NCBI GenBank assembly: GCA_027322375.1
Contig: DAHVRS010000505.1
Location: forward strand, 1-11,185
DNA from: Brachybacterium sp.
GTDB lineage: Bacteria > Actinomycetota > Actinomycetes > Actinomycetales > Dermabacteraceae
Reading direction: 5' to 3'
Length of the DNA: 11,185 bases
Shown here: one piece after another, positions 1 to 6,983 of the stretch
Numbering within the stretch: the first letter of the stretch is position 1
How the letters are laid out: every line of letters begins with the position of its first letter
Translations under genes and position numbers: made by a program
The notes under the pieces: model-generated
Databases searched by the model: none
The model's input: only the letters and a program-made list of their open reading frames with translations
Told to the model about the DNA's origin: nothing

Positions 1-2
1 TC

Positions 3-185
3 GTCATCACCGTCATCGGCCCGATCGACGAGATGACCGCTGCCCTCGAGGACGCGCCGGGCGTGCAGGTCTACCGCGAATGGGTCGGGCACGTGGGCCT
101 CGGCGAGAAGGTCGAGACCCTCGATACCGCGACCCTGCCCGCCTTCAGCGGCTCCCTCACTCTCGACGCGGCGACGGCGCGATGA
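3..185 (+). CDS. DUF881-family protein, C-terminal end only (5' truncated by window)
   Basis: An open frame enters from the left edge and ends at TGA 183-185, giving the last 60 residues of a protein that starts outside the window. The visible part begins VITVIGPIDEMTAALEDAPG, continues through a VQVYREWV segment and ends near LPAFSGSLTLDAATAR. This fits the C-terminal domain of DUF881 proteins, where a V-I-x-x-I-G-(x)-D strand is followed by a helix and a Tyr-rich strand. In actinobacteria a DUF881 protein (Rv0012 in M. tuberculosis) sits between crgA and the pknB region, which agrees with the position here. Its function is unknown; family members usually have one N-terminal membrane helix, which cannot be seen here. 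Its stop overlaps the sortase start (ATGA at 182-185), so the two genes are probably co-transcribed and translationally coupled. The family assignment rests on pattern memory and synteny. Confidence 0.72.
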   Translation, partial: VITVIGPIDEMTAALEDAPGVQVYREWVGHVGLGEKVETLDTATLPAFSGSLTLDAATAR

Positions 186-988
186 GCCCTACCCACCGCC
201 GCAGCGCCGCCTCCCGCCACGACGCAGCGTCCGGTCGCCGTGCGGGCTCCCGCCCGGGCGCGGCTGTGCTCGGCGTCGTGGGCGAGCTGCTGCTCACCGC
301 GGGCGTGCTCGTGCTGCTCTTCCTCGTCTGGCAGCTGTGGTGGACCGACGTGGTCGCTGACCGTGAGCAGAGCGGCATCATCGACGGGCTCGAGCAGGAG
401 TGGGGCACCGTGGACGAGGAGCAGATCGCGCCCCGCCAGGACGGCCCGCCGCCCGTCCCCGACGCCCCGGAGGAGGGGAAGGTGTGGGCGACGATGCACG
501 TGCCCGCCTTCGACCGGCCCCGCTTCCCGCTCGCCGAGGGGGTGGACCTCGAGAGCATCCTGAACGTCAAGGGCGCCGGGCACTACCCGGAGACGGCCCT
601 GCCCGGCGAGGTCGGGAACGCCGCGATCGCCGGGCACCGCAACACCTACGGCCGGGTCTTCGAGGACATCGACCGCCTCGAGCCCGGGGACTCGATCGTC
701 ATCGAGACGGCGGACGCGTTCTACGTCTACGAGGTCACCGAGTCGCTCATCGTCATGCCGCAGGACGTCGAGGTGATCGCGCCGGTGCCCGGTGAGCCGG
801 GCGTCGAGCCGGAGGACCGGATGCTCACCCTCACCGCCTGCCACCCGATGTACTCCGCGCGCGAGCGGTACATCGTCCACGCAGAGTTCGCGTACTGGAC
901 CGACCGGGCCGACGGCATCCCCGAGGCGCTCGCCGCCGACACCTCCGCCACGGAATCACCCGCCTCGGATGCAGGGGGAGAGGACTGA
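182..988 (+). CDS. class E sortase
   Basis: This 268-residue membrane transpeptidase is expected to cleave a sorting signal (LPxTG-like; LAxTG is common for class E) and attach the protein to the wall or polymerise pilin. A basic N-terminal tail (residues 1-25) precedes one uncleaved helix at about 31-52. The catalytic domain covers about 100-238. The catalytic His lies in AGHRN (H152), the Cys in TLTAC (C220), and the Arg is most likely R229 in RERYIV. I chose ATG 182 because it overlaps the previous stop as ATGA and leaves a typical short basic tail; an in-frame ATG at 80 would run 34 residues back through the DUF881 gene. No clear Shine-Dalgarno precedes it, so coupling is likely. No sorting substrate is encoded in the window. 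The last residues contain PASDAGG, a string also found in the PstP tail. The sortase call is firm; class E rests on the motif style and the locus. Confidence 0.92.
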   Translation: MSPTHRRSAASRHDAASGRRAGSRPGAAVLGVVGELLLTAGVLVLLFLVWQLWWTDVVADREQSGIIDGLEQEWGTVDEEQIAPRQDGPPPVPDAPEEGKVWATMHVPAFDRPRFPLAEGVDLESILNVKGAGHYPETALPGEVGNAAIAGHRNTYGRVFEDIDRLEPGDSIVIETADAFYVYEVTESLIVMPQDVEVIAPVPGEPGVEPEDRMLTLTACHPMYSARERYIVHAEFAYWTDRADGIPEALAADTSATESPASDAGGED

Positions 989-989
989 G

Positions 990-1178
990 ATGTACGGAAG
1001 GCTGTGGCGCAGACTTCCCGGACCCACATGGGTTCGGATGCTGCTCGTGCTCGTGCTGCTCGCCGCGGTGATCGTGGCGCTGTTCGGCTGGGGATTCCCC
1101 GCGCTCGCGCGCTACCTGCCCTTCGACGACGGGCTCGTCGGAGCGGCCGGAAGCGAGAGTCTCATCCCGCGCTCATGA
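990..1178 (+). CDS. small single-helix membrane protein, uncharacterised
   Basis: This 62-residue protein starts at ATG 990, one base after the sortase stop, behind a strong purine-rich ribosome-binding stretch (gcagggggagagg, 971-983) inside the sortase end. It begins MYGRLWRRLPGPTWVRM, a basic aromatic segment, followed by a hydrophobic helix at about 17-38 and a GFPALARYLPFDD segment, then a short tail. The positive-inside rule puts the N-terminus in the cytoplasm. Proteins with the same plan (MYxxLWRxLPGP, one helix, then a YLPF segment) are familiar to me next to sortase and pabA genes in other actinobacteria, so this looks like a conserved gene. I know of no assigned function. The 3' end overlaps the end of pabA on the other strand by 17 bases. 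The tight spacing to the sortase suggests one operon. Confidence 0.75.
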   Translation: MYGRLWRRLPGPTWVRMLLVLVLLAAVIVALFGWGFPALARYLPFDDGLVGAAGSESLIPRS

Positions 1179-1836
1179 GCGGCTCGAGGCCGCGGGAGCG
1201 CTCGACCGCGTCGCGGCCGTCGCACAGCTCGAGGAAGCGCGCCAGCATGAGATGCCCGTTCTCGGTGAGCACCGACTCGGGATGGAACTGCACGCCGTGC
1301 AGCGGCAGCTCACGGTGCGCGAGCCCCATGACCATGCCGTCGGCCGTGCAGGCGGTGACCTCGAGCTCCGCCGGGACCGTCGCGGGCACCACGGACAGGG
1401 AGTGGTAGCGGGTCGCGGTCATCGGGGAGGGCACGCCCGCGAAGACGCTCGCCCCCTCATGGGTGAGCTCGCTGGTGCGGCCGTGCATGAGCTGCGGGGA
1501 GTGGTCGACGGTCGCGCCGAAGAACTGCCCGAGCGCCTGATGGCCCAGGCACACCCCGAGCATCGGCACGCGCAGCTCGGCACAGCGCCCGATCACTTCG
1601 AGGGAGCGCCCGGCGGTGTCCGGGTTCCCGGGGCCCGGGGAGACGAGCACCCCGTCGAACCCGGTGAGGTCCACTGCGCCGCTCTCGTCCTCGGGGACCG
1701 CGTCGTTGCGCACCACGAGGGTGCTCGCGCCCATCTGCTCGAGATAGCCCACGATCGTGTAGACGAAGCTGTCGTAGTTGTCGATGACGAGGATCCGCGC
1801 CCCGGAGGTCGCCTCCTGCTGCTCAGCCGTTGCCAT
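1162..1836 (-). CDS. pabA: class I glutamine amidotransferase, aminodeoxychorismate/anthranilate synthase component II
   Basis: This 224-residue protein hydrolyses glutamine and passes ammonia to PabB or TrpE, which act on chorismate to give aminodeoxychorismate (folate pathway) or anthranilate (tryptophan pathway). The family start ILVIDNYDSFVYT lies at 15-27, an SPGPGNPDTAG segment at 66-76, and the nucleophile elbow GVCLGHQALG at 94-103 (C96). The rest of the triad is in HPES (H185, E187). The length is normal for a stand-alone subunit. PabA and TrpG cannot be told apart from sequence alone, and many bacteria use one subunit for both; no pabB or trpE is present here. ATG 1836 lies inside the end of pknB (14-base overlap), with an AGGGACAGGG stretch just upstream. 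It is the last gene of the minus-strand operon and converges on the small membrane protein gene. A 12-base palindrome (1170-1181) covers the convergent ends, but I see no clear terminator. Confidence 0.93.
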   Translation of the reverse strand: MATAEQQEATSGARILVIDNYDSFVYTIVGYLEQMGASTLVVRNDAVPEDESGAVDLTGFDGVLVSPGPGNPDTAGRSLEVIGRCAELRVPMLGVCLGHQALGQFFGATVDHSPQLMHGRTSELTHEGASVFAGVPSPMTATRYHSLSVVPATVPAELEVTACTADGMVMGLAHRELPLHGVQFHPESVLTENGHLMLARFLELCDGRDAVERSRGLEPLMSAG

Positions 1837-4051
1837 TGCCGACGCCCTGTCCCTGGTCGTTGCCGTTGCCGTTGCCGTTGCCGTTCCCGTTGCCGTTTCC
1901 GTCCCCGCTGTTTCCCGCGGAGGGGTCGGTCTCCTCGTCCGTGGTCGACGCGCTCGGATCCTCCGTCGGCGATTCGCTCGGGGACTCCGACGGGCTCTCG
2001 CTCGGCGTCTTCGTGGGCGAGGGGGCCGGCTTCGGCCCCTTGGAGACGATCACCGTGATCGTCGAGCCGCGCTCGACCTGCTCGTTCGCGCCCGGATCGG
2101 TGCGGATGACCTGCCCCTCGGGCACCGAGTCGGAGTACTCCTCCGCCGGCTCCGTGCCGAAGCCGGCGTCGCTGAGCACCTTCTGCGCGTCGGCGAGCTG
2201 ACGCCCGGCGACGTTCGGGACCGAGACCGGGCCGGGCGCCGTGGCGACCACGAGGTCCACGCTCGCGCCGTAGCGGACGGAGCCGCCGGCGGCCGGGGTC
2301 TGCGACAGGACGGTGCCGGGATCCTCCGACTCGTCCTCCCGCTCCGAAGGCTCGTTGACCACGAAGCCGCGCGACTCGAGGGTCTGACGGGCCTTGTCGA
2401 CCTGGATGCCCTCGACGTCGGGCATCTCCACGTTGCCGGAGGCGAAGCGCACCACGACCTCCGAGCCCTTCTCGACGGTCGCGCCGCCCTGCGGATTCGT
2501 GGAGGAGACGGTGCCCGCCTCCTGCGGGACGTCCTCGGGATCACCCTCGACCATCGTCAGCCCCACCTCCTCGAGGGCCGCGCGGGCATCCGCCCGGGAC
2601 TTCCCCTCGAGCCCGGAGGGGACTTCCACGGATTCGGGCCCGGCGGAGACGCTCACCTCCACGGCGGAGCCGACCTCGACCTCGGTGCCCTCCTCAGGGG
2701 AAGTGCCGATGACGGTCCCGGCCTCGACCTCCTCGGACTGGACCTTCGTGAAGGTGGGGTTGAGCCCCGCCTCGCGCAGCGCGGTGCCGGCCTCCTCCTC
2801 GCTCTTCCCGGCGACCGCGGGGACCGCGACCATCTCGGGGCCCTGGTCCCAGGGCTTCAGGACCGCGAGCGCGGCGCCGATCACGGCGAGGGCCGCGACG
2901 ATGACGAGGATGATCAGCCACCAGGGACGCTTGTGCTCCTCGTCCTCGGTGACCTCATCGGGCGTATTCAGCAGAAGGGGGCCGGTCGCGGGGCTCGGCG
3001 CGGAGTTCGCGCTCCAGTTCTGCACCGGCACGCTCGCGGCGGCGGCACCACCTGCCATGCCGCCCGCTGCACCGGCGGCCACGCCGGCGCCGAGAGCGGG
3101 CAGCGCCTCGGTGGGTGCGTCGACAGCGCCGAGCACGGTCGTGGCCTCGGGATCCTGGTCGAGGGGTGCGGCACCCTCGACGAGGGAGGGGGCGCGGCCC
3201 GCGACCGCGGAGGCGATGTCGCGGGAGAACGCGACGGCGCTCGGGTAGCGGTGCTCGCGGTCCTTCGTCAGGCCCGTGAGGATCACGCGGTCCAGCGCAG
3301 GAGAGATCGCGGGGTTGTACGACGAGGGCGGCAGCGGCTCCTCGCGCACGTGCTGGTAGGCGATGGAGACCGGGGTATCGCCGGTGAACGGCGGACGCCC
3401 GGTGAGCATCTCGTACATCACGCACGCGGCGGAGTAGATGTCCGAGCGCGCATCGACCAGCTGGCCGCGCGCCTGCTCGGGGGAGAGGTACTGGGCGGTG
3501 CCCATGACGGCCTGGGTCGCGGTCATGGCGCTCGTGGCGTCCGCGATCGCGCGGGCGATGCCGAAGTCCATGACCTTCACGGCCCCGGCCTCGTTGATCA
3601 TCACGTTGCCGGGCTTGATGTCGCGGTGGACGATCCCGGCCCGGTGGGAGTACTCCAGCGCCGAGAGCAGCGCGGCCATGATCTCCCCGGCCTGCGCGGC
3701 ATCCATCGGGTTGTCGGGGTCGATGAACTCGCGCAGGGTGCGCCCCTGCACGTACTCCATCACGATGTACGGGATCGTGACCTCGGCACCGGTGTGCGTG
3801 GTCTGCTGATCCTCGCCGGTGTCGTACACCGCGACGATCGAGGGATGGTTCAGCGCGGCGGCGCTGTGCGCCTCGCGCCGGAACCGCTCCTGGAAGTTCG
3901 CGTCACGGGCCAGGTCGGAGCGCAGCACCTTCACAGCGACCGTGCGGTGCAGCCGGGTGTCCTCGGCGAGGAACACCTCGGCCATCCCCCCGGTCCCGAG
4001 GACCCTGCCCAGGCGGTAGCGTCCGCCCAGGACCACGTTGTTCTCGCTCAC
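1823..4051 (-). CDS. pknB: PASTA-domain Ser/Thr protein kinase PknB
   Basis: This 742-residue membrane kinase controls wall growth and division. The N-terminal kinase domain (about 12-280) is complete: glycine loop GTGGMAEV (19-26), K41 in VAVK, helix C E60, HRDIKPGN (142-149, catalytic D144), DFG (162-164), and activation-loop T177/T179 matching the autophosphorylated T171/T173 of M. tuberculosis PknB. An Ala/Gly-rich linker follows, then one membrane helix (about 377-398). Four extracytoplasmic PASTA domains lie at about 405-471, 473-538, 539-605 and 607-672; in this family they sense muropeptides or lipid II. Unusually, a 71-residue low-complexity tail follows: SESP-type repeats (683-696), an acidic Ser/Thr stretch, then Gly-Asn repeats to the C-terminus. 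The start is GTG at 4051, overlapping the pknA stop as GTGA. The stop lies 14 bases inside pabA. Known targets in relatives include FhaA, FhaB, MviN and CwlM. Confidence 0.97.
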   Translation of the reverse strand: MSENNVVLGGRYRLGRVLGTGGMAEVFLAEDTRLHRTVAVKVLRSDLARDANFQERFRREAHSAAALNHPSIVAVYDTGEDQQTTHTGAEVTIPYIVMEYVQGRTLREFIDPDNPMDAAQAGEIMAALLSALEYSHRAGIVHRDIKPGNVMINEAGAVKVMDFGIARAIADATSAMTATQAVMGTAQYLSPEQARGQLVDARSDIYSAACVMYEMLTGRPPFTGDTPVSIAYQHVREEPLPPSSYNPAISPALDRVILTGLTKDREHRYPSAVAFSRDIASAVAGRAPSLVEGAAPLDQDPEATTVLGAVDAPTEALPALGAGVAAGAAGGMAGGAAAASVPVQNWSANSAPSPATGPLLLNTPDEVTEDEEHKRPWWLIILVIVAALAVIGAALAVLKPWDQGPEMVAVPAVAGKSEEEAGTALREAGLNPTFTKVQSEEVEAGTVIGTSPEEGTEVEVGSAVEVSVSAGPESVEVPSGLEGKSRADARAALEEVGLTMVEGDPEDVPQEAGTVSSTNPQGGATVEKGSEVVVRFASGNVEMPDVEGIQVDKARQTLESRGFVVNEPSEREDESEDPGTVLSQTPAAGGSVRYGASVDLVVATAPGPVSVPNVAGRQLADAQKVLSDAGFGTEPAEEYSDSVPEGQVIRTDPGANEQVERGSTITVIVSKGPKPAPSPTKTPSESPSESPSESPTEDPSASTTDEETDPSAGNSGDGNGNGNGNGNGNGNDQGQGVGNGNG
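1859..1906 (-). repeat. hexanucleotide tandem array encoding the PknB Gly-Asn tail
   Basis: On the plus strand the array reads GTTGCC four times exactly (1859-1882), then GTTCCC, GTTGCC, GTTTCC and GTCCCC, making eight units of 6 bases. Two further units (GTTGCC 1829-1834 and ATTGCC 1835-1840) lie nearer the end of pknB. Read in the coding direction these are mostly GGC AAC, giving Gly-Asn repeats around residues 716-731 and 738-742. The 6-base unit keeps the frame, so copy-number change would lengthen or shorten the tail without disrupting the kinase. Confidence 0.9.
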
Positions 4052-5541
4052 TCCACACCTGTCCTCGTGCCGTGGTCGACACCGACCGATCCGTCCATCG
4101 TATGCGCCGCCCCCGGGGCCGACGTCGGGCTGTCCGCCCAGGGCACTGCTCCGCTCCAGTCCGCTGCGGTCCAGTCACCTGCAGCGCCGAGAGGCAGCAC
4201 GCCGAGCCCGCCGAGCACCGCGACGATCAGCACGATCACCAGCAGCACCACCAGCACGAAGCCTGGGAAGGACATCCCGGCGATCTTCTTGCCCGTCGTC
4301 GAGGTGCCGCGGACGGTGCGGCCGCTCCGGCGGGTGTTCACCCCGTCGAAGGCGGTGGTGCCCTGCACGGGCTCGCGCTTCGCGGCCTCCGGCGAGGCCG
4401 CGGCGGCCGCCGCAGCCGGTGAGGGCTGCGGGGCGAGCGAGGGGGAGGGGGCCGAGCGGGACGAGCCGAGCACCGCGCGGCGCGGCGCGGAGCCCGCCGA
4501 GGCGGCGGACAGCGCCGAGGGGCCCGAGGTGCCCGAGCGGTGGCGCAGCCCGCGGCGGCGGCCGGACAGCGGCAGCGGCATCGCCGCGGTGCGGGTGCCC
4601 GTCGGCGAGGAGCCGGGGCTGGAGCCGCTGCGCGGCCGGATCGAGTTCTCGCCCGTCCAGTCGTGGTCCTCGACGCGCGTCACCGGGATCGCGCCGGTCG
4701 TGAAGCGCGGCTCGACGCCGCGCTGGATCGCCTCGAGGATCCGCGCGACCGCCGCGGCGGAGCGGGGACGGTTCGCGGGCGCCTTGGACAGCATCATCAT
4801 CACCAGGCGCCGCAGATCCGCGCCGATCGCCTCGGGCAGCTCCGGCGGCTGCTGCTTGACCTGGGCCATCGCGATCTCGACCTGGCTCGAACCGGTGAAG
4901 GGCCGCTTCCCGACGAGCATCTCGTAGCCCACGATCCCCAGCGCGTAGATGTCGGAGAGGGAGGTGGCCTGCTTGCCCATCGCCTGCTCCGGCGAGAGGT
5001 ACTGGGCGGTGCCCATGACGAGGCCCGTCTTGGTCAACCGGGCCTGGTCCTTGGAGCGTGCGATCCCGAAGTCGGTGATCTTCATGGACCAGTCGTGCTC
5101 CTCGTCCACGAGCACGTTCTCGGGCTTCACGTCCCGGTGGACGACGCCCTTGGAGTGCGCGGCGTCCAGGGCGCGCGCGAGCTCGATGAGGAGGGAGACC
5201 ACACGCTTCTCGGGAAGGCCCCCAGGGTTCTCCTCGATGATGTCGGACAGCGGCCGGCCGGGGCACAGCTCCATGACGATGTAGGCGCGGCCGTCGAGCT
5301 CGCCGTAGTCGTAGAGCGCTGCGATGCCGTCGTGGGCGAGGGCCGCGGTGTGGCGCGCCTCCGCGCGGAAGCGCTTGAGGAAACCCTCATCGCCCGCGTA
5401 CTCCTCGCGCAGCACCTTGATCGCGATCTCGCGGTCCAGCTCCTGGTCCTGGCCCTTCCAGACCTGACCCATGCCGCCCGTGGCGATCAGTGATGTCAGC
5501 TCGTACCGTCCTTCGAGGACGAGTCCCGGTGCGGTCCTCAC
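4048..5541 (-). CDS. pknA: Ser/Thr protein kinase PknA
   Basis: This 497-residue membrane kinase is the partner of PknB in control of cell shape and division. The kinase domain (about 13-275) has TGGMGQVW (21-28), K42 in IAIK, helix C E61, HRDVKPEN (135-142, D137), DFG (157-159) and activation-loop T170/T172 just before MGTAQYLSPEQ. A long Ser/Pro/Arg/Ala-rich cytoplasmic linker (about 276-425) contains Thr-rich juxtamembrane segments such as TTAFDG and RTVRGTSTTGKK that could be phosphorylated. One helix (about 426-448) and a 49-residue outer tail without PASTA domains finish the protein, as in other PknA proteins. I chose GTG 5541: it overlaps the pbpA stop as GTGA and puts the kinase 12 residues from the N-terminus. 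The open frame continues upstream to 5697, but that extension would lie inside pbpA. The stop overlaps the pknB start by 4 bases. Confidence 0.96.
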   Translation of the reverse strand: MRTAPGLVLEGRYELTSLIATGGMGQVWKGQDQELDREIAIKVLREEYAGDEGFLKRFRAEARHTAALAHDGIAALYDYGELDGRAYIVMELCPGRPLSDIIEENPGGLPEKRVVSLLIELARALDAAHSKGVVHRDVKPENVLVDEEHDWSMKITDFGIARSKDQARLTKTGLVMGTAQYLSPEQAMGKQATSLSDIYALGIVGYEMLVGKRPFTGSSQVEIAMAQVKQQPPELPEAIGADLRRLVMMMLSKAPANRPRSAAAVARILEAIQRGVEPRFTTGAIPVTRVEDHDWTGENSIRPRSGSSPGSSPTGTRTAAMPLPLSGRRRGLRHRSGTSGPSALSAASAGSAPRRAVLGSSRSAPSPSLAPQPSPAAAAAAASPEAAKREPVQGTTAFDGVNTRRSGRTVRGTSTTGKKIAGMSFPGFVLVVLLVIVLIVAVLGGLGVLPLGAAGDWTAADWSGAVPWADSPTSAPGAAHTMDGSVGVDHGTRTGVE

Positions 5542-6983
5542 TTCTCGATCACCGCCTCCATCACGTCCTTGGCGATCGGCGCCGCAGTGCGCGAGCCGTA
5601 TCCGCCCTCCTCGACCAGGACCGCGACCGCGATCTTCTGATCGTCCTTCTGTGCATAGCCGACGAACCAGGAGTGGGCCGTGCGGCCCTCTCCCCATTCG
5701 GCGGTCCCCGTCTTGCCGCCCACCTCGACGCCGTCGATGCGGGCCGCGGTGCCGGTGCCGTCCTCGACCACGCCCACCATCATCTGGCGCATCTGCGCGG
5801 CGTTCGCGGCGGTCAGAGGCTGGCCGAGCTCCTTGGGCGAGAGCTCGGAGACGGTGGAGAGATCGTTCGTGCGCACCGCCTGCACCAGCTGCGGCTGCAT
5901 CACCACGCCGTCGTTCGCGAAGGCGCCGGCGACCATCGCCATCTGCAGCGGGGTCACGCGGGTGTCGTACTGCCCGATCGAGGTGGTGGCCAGCTGCGCG
6001 TCATCCATGCCCTCGCCCATCGTCGAAGGGCCGACCGCGAGCGGGATCTCGATCCGCTGCCCGAAGCCGAAGTCCTTCGCGGTCTCCGCGATCGCGTCCT
6101 CGCCCAGCTCGGTGCCGAGCATCGCGAAGGAGGTGTTGCAGGACTGGCGCAGCGCATCGGCGAGGGACGAGACATCATCCGGGCCGCACGGCTCGGTGCC
6201 GCCGGAGGCACGGTTGTTCATCACGGCGGAGGAGTTCGGCAGCTGCCACGTGCCGGGGCCGGGGATCTCGGTGTCCGCGGTGTACTCGCCGGACTCGAGC
6301 GCGGCGGAGGCGACGACGAGCTTGAACACGGAACCGGGCGGGTAGAGATCCCCGCCGATCGCCCGGTTCGTCAGGGGACGCTCCGGGTCCTCGTTCAGCG
6401 CGGTCCATGCCTTCGAGACAGCGCCCGTGTCATGGGAGGCGAGCACGTTCGGGTCGTAGCTGGGGGCGGAGACCATCGCGAGGACCGCCCCGGTCTCCGG
6501 ATCCAGCGCCACGACGGCGCCGCGCCGACCGTCCAGCGCCTTCCAGGCCGCTTCCTGAGCGGCGGCGTCGAGGGTCAGCTCGACGCTCGCGCCACGGCCT
6601 TGACGGCCGGAGAGGATGTCGGACAGGCGGTGGTAGAACAGCGCATCCGCCTCGCCGGAGAGGGTGTCGTTCATCGAGCGCTCGAGTCCCGTGAACCCGT
6701 ACACGACGGAGTAGTAGCCGGTCACGGGCGCGTACATCGCGCCCGGATCGTAGCCGCGCAGGTAGCCGTAGGTGTCTCCGGACGACTCGGAGGAGGCGAT
6801 CGCGTGCCCGTCCACGACGATCGGGCCCCGATGCCGGCCGTACTCGTTGTAGAGGGTGCGCTGGTTCTGGCCGTGCGCGTTCAGGCGTGCCTGGGCGATG
6901 ACCTGAAAGTAGGTCGTGGAGGTGAACAGCAGCACGAAGAGCAGACCGATCACGAGCCACACATGGCGCAGAGGCTTGTTCAT
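5538..6983 (-). CDS. pbpA: class B penicillin-binding protein, D,D-transpeptidase PbpA
   Basis: This 481-residue membrane-anchored transpeptidase cross-links peptidoglycan and is expected to act with the SEDS protein encoded just upstream. A short cytoplasmic start (MNKPLRHVW) leads into one anchor helix (about 8-28). The N-terminal dimerisation/pedestal domain runs to about 150 and includes YNEYGRHRGPIV. The transpeptidase domain covers about 155-480 with all three active-site motifs: SVFK (218-221, nucleophile S218, K221), SCN (281-283) and KTGTAEW (424-430). The length is normal for actinobacterial PBPA. Two cysteines, C266 and C282, lie near the SxN motif and could pair outside the membrane. 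ATG 6983 overlaps the rodA stop as ATGA, and GAGGGCGGTGAG lies just upstream. In M. tuberculosis PBPA is needed for normal septation and is phosphorylated by PknB. Confidence 0.96.
   Translation of the reverse strand: MNKPLRHVWLVIGLLFVLLFTSTTYFQVIAQARLNAHGQNQRTLYNEYGRHRGPIVVDGHAIASSESSGDTYGYLRGYDPGAMYAPVTGYYSVVYGFTGLERSMNDTLSGEADALFYHRLSDILSGRQGRGASVELTLDAAAQEAAWKALDGRRGAVVALDPETGAVLAMVSAPSYDPNVLASHDTGAVSKAWTALNEDPERPLTNRAIGGDLYPPGSVFKLVVASAALESGEYTADTEIPGPGTWQLPNSSAVMNNRASGGTEPCGPDDVSSLADALRQSCNTSFAMLGTELGEDAIAETAKDFGFGQRIEIPLAVGPSTMGEGMDDAQLATTSIGQYDTRVTPLQMAMVAGAFANDGVVMQPQLVQAVRTNDLSTVSELSPKELGQPLTAANAAQMRQMMVGVVEDGTGTAARIDGVEVGGKTGTAEWGEGRTAHSWFVGYAQKDDQKIAVAVLVEEGGYGSRTAAPIAKDVMEAVIEK

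Noticed and set aside
80..181. Longer sortase starting at ATG 80
   Set aside because: The extra 34 residues overlap the DUF881 gene and are Arg-rich; ATG 182 has the ATGA junction and gives a normal N-terminus.
1170..1181. 12-base palindrome as a bidirectional terminator or operator
   Set aside because: As RNA it gives only a 4-bp stem with a CAUG loop, too weak for a terminator, and nothing else supports a protein site.
1778..4927. Plus-strand open frame of 1049 codons opposite pknB and pknA, starting with a hydrophobic Val-Ala run
   Set aside because: It is the antisense of two clear kinase genes; the Val-Ala run is only the Gly-Asn repeat read backwards. GC-rich codon use leaves few stops on the opposite strand, and the product has low-complexity Arg/Asp/Gly/Leu composition with no domain.
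5542..5697. Upstream extension of pknA
   Set aside because: It lies within the end of pbpA and puts 52 non-family residues before the kinase; GTG 5541 at the GTGA junction fits better.
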